DNA from: Lentibacillus populi
GTDB taxonomy: Bacteria > Bacillota > Bacilli > Bacillales > Amphibacillaceae
Length of the DNA stretch: 63,712 bases
Assembly (NCBI GenBank): GCA_014642895.1
Contig: BMJD01000024.1
Location: 1 to 63,712, forward strand
Reading direction: 5' to 3'
Part shown: in pieces, positions 1-8,823 of the stretch
How positions within the stretch are numbered: position 1 is the first letter of the stretch
Layout: each line of letters starts with the position of its first letter
The notes under the pieces: generated by a model
Database searches by the model: none
The model's input: only the letters and a program-made list of their open reading frames with translations
What the model was told of the DNA's origin: nothing
Made by a program: the position numbers and the translations under genes

Positions 1-80
1 CCTATTCATTATAAAGGATTTTTTGTTGTCTAGACAGTTAAAAATTGAACATTACCAACATTTTTTATTATTAGTTATAA

Positions 81-413
81 TTAATGCAACGCTAGTGCTG
101 TTAACACAATTATTTCATCGTATTTATCTAGTTGTTTCATCCTAACCTGTTCCCGCAGTTGCTCCATCGAAATGATTTCATCGCTTTTTTGATTAAACGT
201 TACATCATATGGACCGTCCACGATATCTTCCGCAAACAGGAAACCATGCTTTGCCGATAAAATCACCCAATTATCTGTAAAAGTTTTTGCGTAATTACGG
301 CATAACGTATGAAATGTGCCAATATAAGCTTCCATTGCTGGCACTGCACCTAATTCTGGATACTTATCCCAGACTTTCTTGATCCCACACGGAATAATAC
401 CTAGTTGTTTCAT
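81..413 (-). pseudogene. DUF6884-type protein, truncated at the C-terminus
   Basis: This 110-residue reading frame matches what I know of DUF6884 proteins: a start of the type IIPCGxKKxWD, then YIGTFH, the core SAKHGFL and PYDVTF. Family members usually run on after the strand DEIIVL with a Gly-Gly-Lys-x-Tyr segment and about 30-40 more residues. Here the frame ends in TALALH instead, so the C-terminal third is missing. The 80 bases downstream to the window edge show no continuation in another frame. The start at 413 is the only plausible one and agrees with the family N-terminus. Function is unknown; the fold is related to proteins that act on nucleotides. It is probably a remnant, although a short functional form cannot be excluded. 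Confidence 0.6.
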
Positions 414-436
414 GACAACACCCCCAATTTATTCTG

Positions 437-1420
437 TCACCACATATAGCTGTCTGATGGCCCACCGCCATCAAACGAATCATCTCCATGAAGTTGACCA
501 TTGCTGAAAACATATTCCAGAAAACTAGTTGTCTCACTCAACGACAACGCTTCATCATCAACAACAATACGCTGGATATCAAATGCCTCACTATCCTTTT
601 CCTTATAAAATTCAATCCGAATATCATAATTGTGGTTATCAATCTGTTTTTCACCATGGTACGCCACAACAATGGATTTGCTATCATTGGTAACCTCTTG
701 CCAATCTCCACGTGCAAAAAAATCATCAAATGTCTCTCCAACCGTTTTATCGGGGTATTGTTCAAATGTTCCATATTTGATCAGCTCCACCTGATCAACA
801 TTCATCGGAATAAACGACGCTGGGAGAATATATATAACTACTGAAATGAGGACTGAAAGCAATACACCAAGAAAACTTGCTTCCCCACGTTTTTTCAATT
901 CCATTTGTTTTACCTCTTCCGTCAAACCCTGATTACGGATTAAGGATACTTTTTTCAGCGTATGTTTTTGATAGAAGTAATTGCCAAAAAGTCCCATCAT
1001 GACTGCGACACCCATATTGATTGACCTGTCTACCGGATCCCATAGCGATTGGGCCGTGTATTGATAACCAACCAGATAAAGAATAAAATCGAATGCCAAG
1101 AAAATCAGTGCAAGAATAGCAACTTCCCGATACATCTTCCGGTACCCAAGCCAAAATATGCTTAAAAAGAAAGCCGGGAAATTTAGCGATGTCGGATTCC
1201 CCTTTTCCTTCATACGCTTCCATTTCGATTCATAGAAAGGATATTTCTCACCAACAAAATAACGCACATCCTCATCAAAAGAACTAGTTTCATAGGATGC
1301 ATTCTGAACTGGCTCCGAATCCATGCTCGTTGCAGAAACAGGCTGCATCACCTTATGGCCGCAATTCATACAAAAGCTTGCATCTGCATCCAGTTCTGAT
1401 CCACAATTGGCACAATACAT
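437..1420 (-). CDS. zinc-ribbon membrane protein (DUF2628-like)
   Basis: The 327-residue protein opens with a zinc ribbon made of two CxxC knuckles (Cys3/Cys6 and Cys17/Cys20). A linker follows, then a segment with several membrane helices (about residues 80-215) and a soluble C-terminal domain of about 110 residues. The middle resembles DUF2628 membrane domains, which begin with a short amphipathic stretch followed by FPAFFLSIFWLGYRKMY. The start at 1420 is chosen because GGGGAGG sits 5-7 bases before this ATG; the upstream ATG at 1444 has no such site. The role is unknown. Zinc-ribbon membrane proteins of this type are common in Bacillaceae and are often stress related. It is a single gene, convergent with none of its neighbours. 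Confidence 0.7.
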   Translation of the reverse strand: MYCANCGSELDADASFCMNCGHKVMQPVSATSMDSEPVQNASYETSSFDEDVRYFVGEKYPFYESKWKRMKEKGNPTSLNFPAFFLSIFWLGYRKMYREVAILALIFLAFDFILYLVGYQYTAQSLWDPVDRSINMGVAVMMGLFGNYFYQKHTLKKVSLIRNQGLTEEVKQMELKKRGEASFLGVLLSVLISVVIYILPASFIPMNVDQVELIKYGTFEQYPDKTVGETFDDFFARGDWQEVTNDSKSIVVAYHGEKQIDNHNYDIRIEFYKEKDSEAFDIQRIVVDDEALSLSETTSFLEYVFSNGQLHGDDSFDGGGPSDSYMW

Positions 1421-1537
1421 AATAGTCCTCCCCACTTTTTTCATCTTAGCATCATTATAGCATTATCCAGGATCGATTTGCGATCCCTGACCTGATTGGT
1501 TTAAGGATGAATGACTACGGGAATGCTAAAAATTAAC

Positions 1538-1566
1538 TTGACAATATTAATTTATGATTTTATACT
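1538..1566 (+). promoter_or_regulatory. sigma-A promoter of the yceI gene
   Basis: A consensus -35 hexamer TTGACA (1538-1543) is followed after 17 bases by TATACT (1561-1566). This lies about 50 bases before the YceI start codon, in the right direction. It is one of the strongest vegetative promoters in the window. Confidence 0.8.
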
Positions 1567-1617
1567 TAGTATTGAAAAGTAACTAACATATAAAAAATAC
1601 CTTATGGAGGGATTAAG

Positions 1618-2154
1618 ATGGCAAAATCAACTTGGCTAATCGATCCAGTACACAGTTCATTAGAGTTTGTCGTAAAACACATGATGGTTTCAAAAGCAAA
1701 AGGAGTTTTCCAAGACTTTGAAGCCACTGTTGTTGCAGATCCAGAAGACTTAACGAATGCAGAAATAGAATTTGTAATTGATGTAAATAGTATTAACACG
1801 CGGAAAGAAGACCGGGACAATCATTTGCGCTCTGCTGACTTTTTCGACGTGGAAAATCATCCAAAAATGACATACAAAGTTACAGATATCACAAAAAAAT
1901 CTGCGCATCATTATGATGTAACCGGAGACTTAACGATTCGCGGCACAACAAAACCCGTTACATTTGATGTGACTTTCGAAGGTCAGCACAAAGATCCGAT
2001 GAGTGGTAATATAGTTGCCGGATTCAGCGGCACCGCGGAAATCAACCGTAAGGACTTTGGCTTAACATGGAATGCTGCCCTTGAAACCGGTGGCGTAGTT
2101 GTTGGTGAAAAGGTAAAACTCAATGTTGAAATTGAAGCACAAAAAGAAGCATAA
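1618..2154 (+). CDS. YceI family protein
   Basis: The 178-residue protein is a full-length YceI/lipocalin-like beta-barrel: it starts WLIDPVHSSLEFVVKHMM and has the typical internal segments DFFDVENHPKMTY and GDLTIRGTTKPV. Family members bind long isoprenoid or amide lipids in the barrel. There is no signal peptide, so it should be cytoplasmic, as is usual in Firmicutes. GGAGGG precedes the ATG. A consensus sigma-A promoter lies immediately upstream and a hairpin terminator immediately downstream, so it is a single-gene transcript. In Bacillaceae such genes are often induced by quinones or other electrophiles, but I see no clear operator here. Confidence 0.9.
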   Translation: MAKSTWLIDPVHSSLEFVVKHMMVSKAKGVFQDFEATVVADPEDLTNAEIEFVIDVNSINTRKEDRDNHLRSADFFDVENHPKMTYKVTDITKKSAHHYDVTGDLTIRGTTKPVTFDVTFEGQHKDPMSGNIVAGFSGTAEINRKDFGLTWNAALETGGVVVGEKVKLNVEIEAQKEA

Positions 2155-2164
2155 TTGCATTTTT

Positions 2165-2197
2165 GAAAGAGACTTTCCTGATGGAGAGTCTCTTTTC
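2165..2197. terminator. bidirectional terminator between yceI and the siderophore permease
   Basis: A stem AAAGAGACT/AGTCTCTTT with a loop of about 11 bases sits between two converging genes. It is A-rich on the left and T-rich on the right, so it can end both transcripts. Confidence 0.75.
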
Positions 2198-2203
2198 AAA
2201 CGA

Positions 2204-4228
2204 TCACGCCCGTTTCTTCATCAGCCATAAAAAGTAAGGAGCGCCAATGATTGCAACAAGAACCCCTGAAGGAATTTCATTTGGTGCGAGCAATGTCCGG
2301 CTGAACAAGTCCGCCACGACTAATAACGCTCCCCCAATCAAAATAGTAACCGGCAATAATCGCTGATTCGCTGGACCGACTAGCAATCTGGCAATATGCG
2401 GTGCGATAAGCCCGACAAACCCAATAGCCCCAACCGCTGCCACGCTTAGTGCCGCTAATAAAGTTGCCAAAAATGCCAATTGAAATCTGGCAGACATCAC
2501 CCGCATTCCAAGCCCCTTAGCAGTATCGTCTCCTAAAGCTAATGTATCCAGTACCCGCATACGTATAACAAGCAGAGGAAAAATGATTACAACCGGCCAA
2601 ACTAAATAGTTTACCAATTCTGACCAGCCTTTTGCATAGGTCGTACCAGATAACCATGTCAACGCTGATGCTACACCAATATCTGCACGAACGACCAATA
2701 TCTGAACAATTGCTGAGCCAAAGGCGGAGACACCGATTCCTAACAACGCTAAAATTGTTGGTTTGAACTCCGCACGAATAGCAAAAATCATAACCATTAA
2801 AAAGAACACAAACGATCCGATAATTGCACCAACCGGAATCCAAGCTGCCGAAACACCAAAAACGTACATCGTTAATAATGCACCTACTCCGGCACCGGAA
2901 GTGATTCCGATTACAGATGGGTCCGCCAGCGGATTCTGTAATACTCCTTGGAAAATCAACCCGCTTACAGCAAGCACCATGCCGCTTAACAACGCAACAA
3001 GCGCTCTTGGCAATCGCAGGTCGACAATTAAGCCCTTCATAAAGGCGTTTGATTCACCGAATAACGCCTGCAGTGTTACCATCGGCTCAAAACCGTAATT
3101 TCCAGATGCAAGGCTAATACAAAACACGAATACTATTAGCACAATTAGCATAGGAATAACAACTTTTAAGGACATATCCATCGTTGTTTTCCCAGCTGTA
3201 ACCGACGTCACTTCATCGCCGTATTTTGCCCTTTTCAGCCGCAGTACTAACCAGATTAGCCATGGTGCCCCGATCAATGCAGTTAATGCACCGACCGGCA
3301 ACTCGGAAAAGGACGGGTCAATTATTCGAGCCAGTATATCGGCAAAAAGCAGGACATTTCCACCCCAAATAAAGGATGCAATAATAAGTGGTAAATGCTT
3401 GCGATAGCCAATCAGTTTGATAATGTGCGGGGCAACTAGCCCGACAAACCCGATAGGACCAACAACACTTACCGTCACCGATGTCAGCATAACGGCGGCG
3501 ATAACCGATATGAACTTGACGGTATTTACATTTTGTCCTAAAGCAATTGCGACATCATCACCTAATGATAATGTGTCAAGCTTAAAGGCCATGAATAATA
3601 GTACAATGAATCCAGCCAAAATAAACGGCCAAGAAAAATGTACACCACTCCAGTCATTTTGCACCAACGTTCCTGATCCCCATAAAAACAACCCTGCCGT
3701 TTCGTTTTCATAAAAAATCTGCAGGACACTAGTTAATGAAGAAAATAGAAACGTAACAATCATACCAGCTAACACCATCCGTACAGGTGTCGCACTATTT
3801 CCTCCAGATAAGATAAAGACAATTAAAAACGTAATAATACCACCAAGAAACGCAGCGATGATCCCGTTTCCAACCAATACAGCAGGAAAAAACACCGTCG
3901 TTGCTACTACTGCAAAATATGTTCCGGAATGAATCCCCAGTGTGCTTGCCGAGGCTAGCGGATTTTTTGTTACGGTTTGCAATACTACCCCTGCAACAGC
4001 AAGGGCTCCACCGGCCAGAATTCCCATTACCGCCCGAGGCAAGCGTAAAACACGCACTGTGTGATGTGCAAGTGTATCTTCAGGTGCAAAAATTGCGCCC
4101 TTGACAGTAGAAACAGGAATAGAAACATTTCCTTGATTAATATGAATAAAAACGAATATGCACAAAAGCGCGATTCCACCTCCAAAGGTGAGAACCGCAA
4201 CTAATGTCTTTTGAAAGGCATTCTCCAT
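2204..4228 (-). CDS. fused FecCD-type ferric-siderophore permease (FhuB-like)
   Basis: At 674 residues this is a tandem fusion of two FecCD permease domains (about residues 1-335 and 345-674). Each half has about ten membrane helices and the signature GFVGLxAPHI that contacts the ATPase. A fused permease is the arrangement of Escherichia coli FhuB; most Firmicutes encode two separate subunits. The start lies four bases after the stop of the binding lipoprotein gene, so the two are translationally coupled. No ATPase gene follows. The transporter must therefore borrow an ATPase encoded elsewhere, as is known for several Bacillus siderophore systems that share one ATPase. The substrate is probably a hydroxamate or catecholate ferric siderophore, which the sequence does not resolve. 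Confidence 0.9.
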   Translation of the reverse strand: MENAFQKTLVAVLTFGGGIALLCIFVFIHINQGNVSIPVSTVKGAIFAPEDTLAHHTVRVLRLPRAVMGILAGGALAVAGVVLQTVTKNPLASASTLGIHSGTYFAVVATTVFFPAVLVGNGIIAAFLGGIITFLIVFILSGGNSATPVRMVLAGMIVTFLFSSLTSVLQIFYENETAGLFLWGSGTLVQNDWSGVHFSWPFILAGFIVLLFMAFKLDTLSLGDDVAIALGQNVNTVKFISVIAAVMLTSVTVSVVGPIGFVGLVAPHIIKLIGYRKHLPLIIASFIWGGNVLLFADILARIIDPSFSELPVGALTALIGAPWLIWLVLRLKRAKYGDEVTSVTAGKTTMDMSLKVVIPMLIVLIVFVFCISLASGNYGFEPMVTLQALFGESNAFMKGLIVDLRLPRALVALLSGMVLAVSGLIFQGVLQNPLADPSVIGITSGAGVGALLTMYVFGVSAAWIPVGAIIGSFVFFLMVMIFAIRAEFKPTILALLGIGVSAFGSAIVQILVVRADIGVASALTWLSGTTYAKGWSELVNYLVWPVVIIFPLLVIRMRVLDTLALGDDTAKGLGMRVMSARFQLAFLATLLAALSVAAVGAIGFVGLIAPHIARLLVGPANQRLLPVTILIGGALLVVADLFSRTLLAPNEIPSGVLVAIIGAPYFLWLMKKRA

Positions 4229-4232
4229 AACA

Positions 4233-5228
4233 TCACTCTTTTACCATAGCATCGACTAATTGTTCTGTTAAAACTTCGGCAGATAAAACACCGCCAAATG
4301 GCCATGTATTGCCTGGAAGCTGATGTGTATTACCTTTTTTCACAAAGCTTAGATTCTCCCAGACCGGATTTCCTTTCAGCTGGTTTGCAAAGATATTATC
4401 CTCATCCTGAACAATATATAAAAACTGTAAATTCCCCTCCTGGAAGTTTTGTAGCGCTTCAACCGTTACCTCACTATATCCATACGTTTCAGTTTTACCC
4501 GATTGATAGGCATTTTCAAATCCTAATTCACGCATTACCTGCGAAACAATGGAATTGTCCGTAAACAATCGTAATGTCGGTGTATCTTGTACTGTATACG
4601 CTTGTGTAGCAATATATTTCGATCCTTCAAGACCTGCATCAGTAACACGCTGCTTCTGATCTTTGATAAACCTGTCTAAGTCAGCCAAAGCATTATCTGC
4701 CTCTTGTTTCTTATTAACGATTTTTGCAATTGTTTTAAATTCGTCTTTCATATTTTGATAATGATCCCTTGCTGCTTCCTTACTATACGGATCAAATGTG
4801 ACAGTTGGGGCGATTTCCTTCAAACTGTCCAAAATTTGCTCATGCCGGAATTTCACAGCAATGATTAAGTCCGGATTCAGACGAGAGATAGCTTCTAAAT
4901 TAGGTTCTTGGCGTGTACCAACATCCTTTACACTATCAGCAAAATCTTTCTCAACATTAACAAATTGATGATAACCATCGAGGTCTGCAACACCGGCCGG
5001 CTGAATTCCAAGCGCTAATAAATCTTCAGCGTATGACCACTCAAGAACAACAATCTTCTTCGGAGTCCCTTTAATCGTCTGCTCTCCCACTGCGTCCTCA
5101 AACGTAACCCGGCGTCCATCGTCAGCTGACTTCGTATCATTTTCGTCATTTTTGTTATCCTCACTGCTACTGCATGCAGCCAATAATGAAAGCAATAAAA
5201 TAAATGCTGTTAGTCCTATTTTCTTCAT
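4233..5228 (-). CDS. siderophore-binding lipoprotein of the iron ABC transporter
   Basis: The 331-residue protein has a lipoprotein signal (MKKIG start, hydrophobic core, lipobox LAAC with Cys19). An acidic linker and a class III periplasmic-binding fold of the FhuD/BtuF type follow: TPKKIVVLEWSYAEDLLALG, then the helical backbone, then SYPxx-like C-terminal elements. It captures the ferric siderophore at the outer face of the membrane and delivers it to the adjacent fused permease. The start at 5228 is preferred because GAGGAGATG precedes it; an upstream ATG would destroy the signal peptide. The region upstream holds a ruined nitroreductase frame and, before that, a Fur-type box (5835-5862), so transcription is probably iron-repressed. 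Confidence 0.88.
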   Translation of the reverse strand: MKKIGLTAFILLLSLLAACSSSEDNKNDENDTKSADDGRRVTFEDAVGEQTIKGTPKKIVVLEWSYAEDLLALGIQPAGVADLDGYHQFVNVEKDFADSVKDVGTRQEPNLEAISRLNPDLIIAVKFRHEQILDSLKEIAPTVTFDPYSKEAARDHYQNMKDEFKTIAKIVNKKQEADNALADLDRFIKDQKQRVTDAGLEGSKYIATQAYTVQDTPTLRLFTDNSIVSQVMRELGFENAYQSGKTETYGYSEVTVEALQNFQEGNLQFLYIVQDEDNIFANQLKGNPVWENLSFVKKGNTHQLPGNTWPFGGVLSAEVLTEQLVDAMVKE

Positions 5229-5333
5229 GTTACATCTCCTCGTTTGTTTAGGTATCCAATCAAGCGAATTTTCCATTGGTGTCCGAGTTTTGCACGTGAC
5301 GCTTTATTTAGATATCCAATCTGACAACCGCTA

Positions 5334-5462
5334 TTAGTTGTGCTCAATCAGCGATAAACCAATATCGCGAATGAACGTACCAACCGCTGCAACGCTCTCA
5401 TTATCTATGTAACCGCAGTCATCTTCCTTACCCAAATAAAGTGGAACTCTAATCAGCAGGGG
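5334..5462 (-). other. orphan C-terminal reading frame of unknown origin
   Basis: A minus-strand open frame of about 42 codons has a coding-like composition. It reads IRVPLYLGKEDDCGY, then a Ser-Val-Ala-Ala helix, and ends LSLIEHN. It has no start codon and begins just after an in-frame stop. It looks like the C-terminus of an oxidoreductase of the flavodoxin or FMN-reductase kind, but I cannot identify it. It lies immediately downstream of the nitroreductase remnant and probably belongs to the same decayed stretch. Confidence 0.3.
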
Positions 5463-5464
5463 TA

Positions 5465-5803
5465 TTACAGCCCATTAATGCGTAATAAAATAATGCATGA
5501 ATGTGGTACAGAACAAAAAAATCGATCATAGGATTTCCTTGGCTTTTGAATGTTTTGTTCCTCAAATGACTTTAACTAACCTCATCGTAGATAACTGCCG
5601 GCAATTTTCTCCCCCAGAAAGGATCGTGTCTCATCCTCATTGATTCTCATTTCCCACGGCTCTCTCTCATGTGATGGTTTAGTACTTACCAAATTCGGGA
5701 AGATCAAACAACCTGGTTACCTCACCAGTCAATTTTCTCAGAGGTTATAATCAAGAATTGTTCGACGCGTCTTGATTGCTTCAGCTAAAGCGACTGTCAT
5801 CAT
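5465..5803 (-). pseudogene. decayed nitroreductase gene
   Basis: Reading the minus strand from ATG at 5803 (with AGGAAG upstream) gives EAIKTRRTILDYN, a typical nitroreductase N-terminus. A stop follows. In another frame comes HEREPWEMRINEDE, which fits the family segment APNHxMREPWxF, and then FLGEKIAGSYL. After two further stops the frame continues KSFEEQNIQKPRKSYDRFF. At least one frameshift and several stops make this clearly non-functional. The family uses FMN and NAD(P)H to reduce nitro groups, quinones or ferric chelates. The Fur box sits directly before its start and the siderophore uptake genes follow, which suggests it once served as a reductase in iron acquisition. Confidence 0.65.
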
Positions 5804-5834
5804 CTGCTTCCTGACCAAATTTTTAATTGAAAAA

Positions 5835-5862
5835 GATTCTCATTATCATTTGTAATGATAAC
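5835..5862 (-). promoter_or_regulatory. Fur box
   Basis: The inverted repeat TTATCATT-TGT-AATGATAA (5843-5861), preceded by GATTCTCAT, matches the Fur operator type (TGATAATGATTATCA and its overlapping variants). It lies about 35 bases before the start of the decayed nitroreductase and upstream of the siderophore genes on the same strand, so it probably still controls the whole unit. Confidence 0.7.
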
Positions 5863-5896
5863 GGAGCAGGATAATGCTGTCAATACTTTTTTAAAT

Positions 5897-7018
5897 TTAC
5901 CCATTCACCATTTTCACAAATTTATTTTCATACATACGTTTCTTTTTCGTATTATTTGTCGCATCGAAAAAAGCAATAACATCAGCGTATGCATTTTCCA
6001 GCAGCTCACGATCCTTTGTTTTCTCCAATTGTTCAATCGCCTTCTCATAACTAACCCCTGCCTGGTGCTTGTCCGCCTTTTTCTTATGCTCCAGGCAATA
6101 GGCATATTGCATGTATACCATTCCCACTTTACGATTATCTCTTCCAGGCAGTTTTTTATACAGATTAATTGCACGTTGATAATAAGGAGCAGCTTCGTCC
6201 AATTTTGCTTGATCAAAATGATAAAAAGCCATTTCGATCAAAGCCTCAGCGTGAATGAATGATTCAGACAGGCTTGATTCCTCCAGAAGCGAAAGTGACT
6301 CCTGTAAATAAGGGTATGCCTTTTCATTTTCACTCTTACTTCCGTAGATTTTTGCCAGACTAACCAGGCTGTTGATTTTCATCTCGAAATTTTCACCTGC
6401 AAGTTCAACCGCCTTTTCCAAATAATCGATCGCTTCTTCATGCTCATTTTTGGCAGAATAAAGCATGCCAATTTTAAAATGCAAATAAAGAATCATATAC
6501 TTATCGCGGATATCGTCCTCCTGAAAATAGGTTAAACCTTGCTTATAATATTTAATCGCCCGGGTAAACTTCTCCAGTTTTTCCTCCGCTTCCCCTAACA
6601 CCAAATATCCTCGGGCAAGTTTTATCCGGTCAGCCTCTGCTTCAGCTTCCATTCGTCTGACTGCATCCGATAAAATTTTGCGCGCGAGCTTATAATCGCT
6701 CATAAAAGCCAGTTCACCATATGTTACAAGCTCACTACCAGTCATACCCTCTGCTTTCGCATATAGCGTTTGTAAAATTACAGAGGATTGCTTGTATTCC
6801 CCAATTTGCGCATGGCAAACCGCTTCCAGAAGCAATAACAGGTTGACAAGCTGTTTCTGATCACGATATTTTTTACGGTATTCCGCAGATTTTGTCAGCA
6901 CATTAGGAAAATGATTACGTTTAAATTCTTTGACCAACAAGAGCAGATCTTCTTTGTTCGTCTCATCCTTCAATTGTTCGAATCGTTCTTCCAAGTTTAA
7001 AATATCCATATTTGGCAT
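5897..7018 (-). CDS. tetratricopeptide-repeat protein
   Basis: The 373-residue, all-helical protein contains about seven TPR-like helix pairs: the pattern (Leu/Ala)-x-x-Gly-x-x-Tyr/(Phe)-x-x-(Ala)-(Ile)-x-x-(Tyr) recurs from about residue 60 to 340, clearest in KFTRAIKYYKQGL and HEEAIDYLEKAVEL. There is no signal peptide, DNA-binding domain or catalytic motif, so it is probably a cytoplasmic scaffold. The start at 7018 is chosen because AGGGGAT precedes it. The longer frame starting at 7096 overlaps a likely -10 sequence (GATAAAAT) and has no ribosome site. It is somewhat like the Rap-type regulators in layout but lacks their N-terminal three-helix bundle. Function unknown. Confidence 0.75.
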   Translation of the reverse strand: MPNMDILNLEERFEQLKDETNKEDLLLLVKEFKRNHFPNVLTKSAEYRKKYRDQKQLVNLLLLLEAVCHAQIGEYKQSSVILQTLYAKAEGMTGSELVTYGELAFMSDYKLARKILSDAVRRMEAEAEADRIKLARGYLVLGEAEEKLEKFTRAIKYYKQGLTYFQEDDIRDKYMILYLHFKIGMLYSAKNEHEEAIDYLEKAVELAGENFEMKINSLVSLAKIYGSKSENEKAYPYLQESLSLLEESSLSESFIHAEALIEMAFYHFDQAKLDEAAPYYQRAINLYKKLPGRDNRKVGMVYMQYAYCLEHKKKADKHQAGVSYEKAIEQLEKTKDRELLENAYADVIAFFDATNNTKKKRMYENKFVKMVNG

Positions 7019-7168
7019 TGCATTATCCCCTATCCAGTCGTCTTTATTAATGATCCCAGCCTTATTGTAACTAAAAAACCAGGATTTTTCTCCCATTTTA
7101 TCACAGTTTCATGAAATGATCATATTTTCACTTTCGTGTTATAATGACAATAAGGAGCGTGATCAAGC

Positions 7169-7525
7169 ATGATTGTCTATTACGATAGTTTTTGCAAGAT
7201 CTGCACGAATAGTTCCATTATCTGGAAAAAATTCGACTGGAATAACCGGCTTACCTTTGCATCATTTCGTGACTTGGAAGATTATCCTAAGGCGATGGAA
7301 GAAAGTCTGCATGTTCATCAGAAAGGAAAATGGTATACAGGATATAACGCCTTGATGCAAATTACCAAACAACTGCCGTTACTATGGGTTATGGTTCCGT
7401 TCATGTATATTCTTAAAGCGATCGGTATAGGGGACTTCATTTATAAAAAGGTTGCCAAAAACAGAAAGCTCATCCCGGTTAACCAATGTCGTGATGGGGC
7501 ATGTCAAATTTCTAAAAAAAGCTAA
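7169..7525 (+). CDS. DCC-family thiol-disulfide oxidoreductase (DUF393)
   Basis: The 118-residue protein begins MIVYYDSFCKICTNS, which is the DxxCxxC signature (Asp6, Cys9, Cys12) of the DUF393/DCC family. A further conserved segment of the type WYTGYNALMQI and a C-terminal hydrophobic helix follow. The family is thioredoxin-like and is thought to carry out dithiol chemistry; its substrates are unknown. AAGGAGCG lies before the ATG. It is convergent with the VanW gene: its stop ends one base before the VanW stop begins, so no room remains for a separate terminator. Confidence 0.85.
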   Translation: MIVYYDSFCKICTNSSIIWKKFDWNNRLTFASFRDLEDYPKAMEESLHVHQKGKWYTGYNALMQITKQLPLLWVMVPFMYILKAIGIGDFIYKKVAKNRKLIPVNQCRDGACQISKKS

Positions 7526-8386
7526 TTAGGATGATTTGTATTCCACTGTTTCAGAAGAATAAATGTTGATCATCATTTTTCCATTACGAGCCTTTGCCCG
7601 AATTAAAATCGGCTGATTGTAATCGTTTTTGAACGCAAAATCCGGTCCATACCAGCTTACCGTCGCATCACGACCCGGTGGAACATATGGTACACTTCTG
7701 CTATGTGAGTAGCGCTCTACAATTTTGATTCCAACAAGATTTACAGCATTATACAATGTTGATGATACCTGACAAATTCCTCCACCAATATCCTCGGCCA
7801 ATTCACCCTTTACGATAACCGGAGCGCGCATGTATCCTTTTTCTTTCGTCCGCTTTCCAACTACCTTATTAAAGGAAAATGTCTCCCCAGGAAATAGAAC
7901 GTAATTATTGATTGCATCTGACGCTAGTTCAATGTTATGGGAACGCTCTTTGTTACCTGGTTTGAAATGGGTCACATAACTGCCAATTTTCTTTTCCCGT
8001 ATATCCGCTAACAGTTCACTATCTATCCTTGGATATACCGGCTTTTTCGGCACTTCTATTTTTGTCGGTTCACCATGATAAAAGAATTTTCGAAACTGGA
8101 CATTGAATTTTTGCCGATCAAGTGTAAATCCTGGTTCTTCTTTAATAATTTCCCCTTGATCATCCAGTTTGGCATTAACTGGCGATTTACTTACTTTTTG
8201 CTCAATGGTATCAAACATCAGGTTTAGTCTCTCCTTCCCGATAAATGGCCCATCCAAGAATGGCACAGCATAATGATCACGGGTAACGGTTGTAACAATT
8301 TTTCCTTGATCAGTCACGGTTAATTCATTGGGTATTACAGCTAGTGGGGAAATGGCTAACAGAAATGAAAAAATGATGGACTTCAT
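7526..8386 (-). CDS. VanW-family protein
   Basis: The 286-residue protein has an N-terminal hydrophobic signal segment and a VanW domain in its second half, with the hallmark GGGICQVSSTLYNA and then HSRSVPYVPPG and DATVSWYGPDF. VanW proteins occur in vancomycin-resistance clusters but are common in spore-formers without such clusters; their biochemical role is not established. It should be exported or membrane attached. AGGAGG precedes the ATG at the usual distance. It stands alone, with no vanRS or ligase genes near, so resistance should not be inferred. Confidence 0.88.
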   Translation of the reverse strand: MKSIIFSFLLAISPLAVIPNELTVTDQGKIVTTVTRDHYAVPFLDGPFIGKERLNLMFDTIEQKVSKSPVNAKLDDQGEIIKEEPGFTLDRQKFNVQFRKFFYHGEPTKIEVPKKPVYPRIDSELLADIREKKIGSYVTHFKPGNKERSHNIELASDAINNYVLFPGETFSFNKVVGKRTKEKGYMRAPVIVKGELAEDIGGGICQVSSTLYNAVNLVGIKIVERYSHSRSVPYVPPGRDATVSWYGPDFAFKNDYNQPILIRAKARNGKMMINIYSSETVEYKSS

Positions 8387-8521
8387 CTATTCCAACCTCC
8401 TGCTAGTAGTATTAGTAAAAGTAGAAAATACATGAGAAAAACATACATCGAAGATTTTCTGACGTATGTTTAACATAAATTATAGAATCCGAAAAACATC
8501 TGCAAGAACCGTACTGGCGTT

Positions 8522-8773
8522 CTAAAAAAGATAAATAACAAACACCAGTAATGATACAGTAATTGTTACTGCATAAATGGTAATTAGTAGCGGGATGTTT
8601 GATTTTAAAGAACTTGTTTCATATTCATGCGAACGTCTCAGCTGATCCTCTATGCTATCTCCTACTTCTTCGTATTTCTTCATCTTATTTTCCTCTTGCT
8701 TGAAAACAAACATTGTTCCTATCAGTGCTGCAAGACACAATACAATTAAAAATACAATAAGTCCAATACTCAT
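8522..8773 (-). CDS. small two-helix membrane protein
   Basis: The 83-residue protein has one membrane helix at residues 3-24 and another at about 60-82. A charged, probably cytoplasmic loop (KQEENKMKKYEEV and a following acidic stretch) lies between them. An excellent AGGAGG ribosome site precedes the ATG. I recognise no family. It is transcribed on its own; a 14-bp perfect palindrome lies about 50 bases upstream. Confidence 0.6.
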   Translation of the reverse strand: MSIGLIVFLIVLCLAALIGTMFVFKQEENKMKKYEEVGDSIEDQLRRSHEYETSSLKSNIPLLITIYAVTITVSLLVFVIYLF

Positions 8774-8823
8774 GTAATCTTCCTCCTAATATGTTGTAAT
8801 TCTAACAAACACAAGAGCAAAAC

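Noticed and set aside
5855-6262. 135-residue plus-strand frame
   Set aside because: It is antisense to the TPR gene and starts at the Fur box; no ribosome site and a composition typical of antisense frames.
7526-8386. Vancomycin resistance through VanW
   Set aside because: VanW alone is common in spore-formers and no vanRS, ligase or dehydrogenase genes are present.
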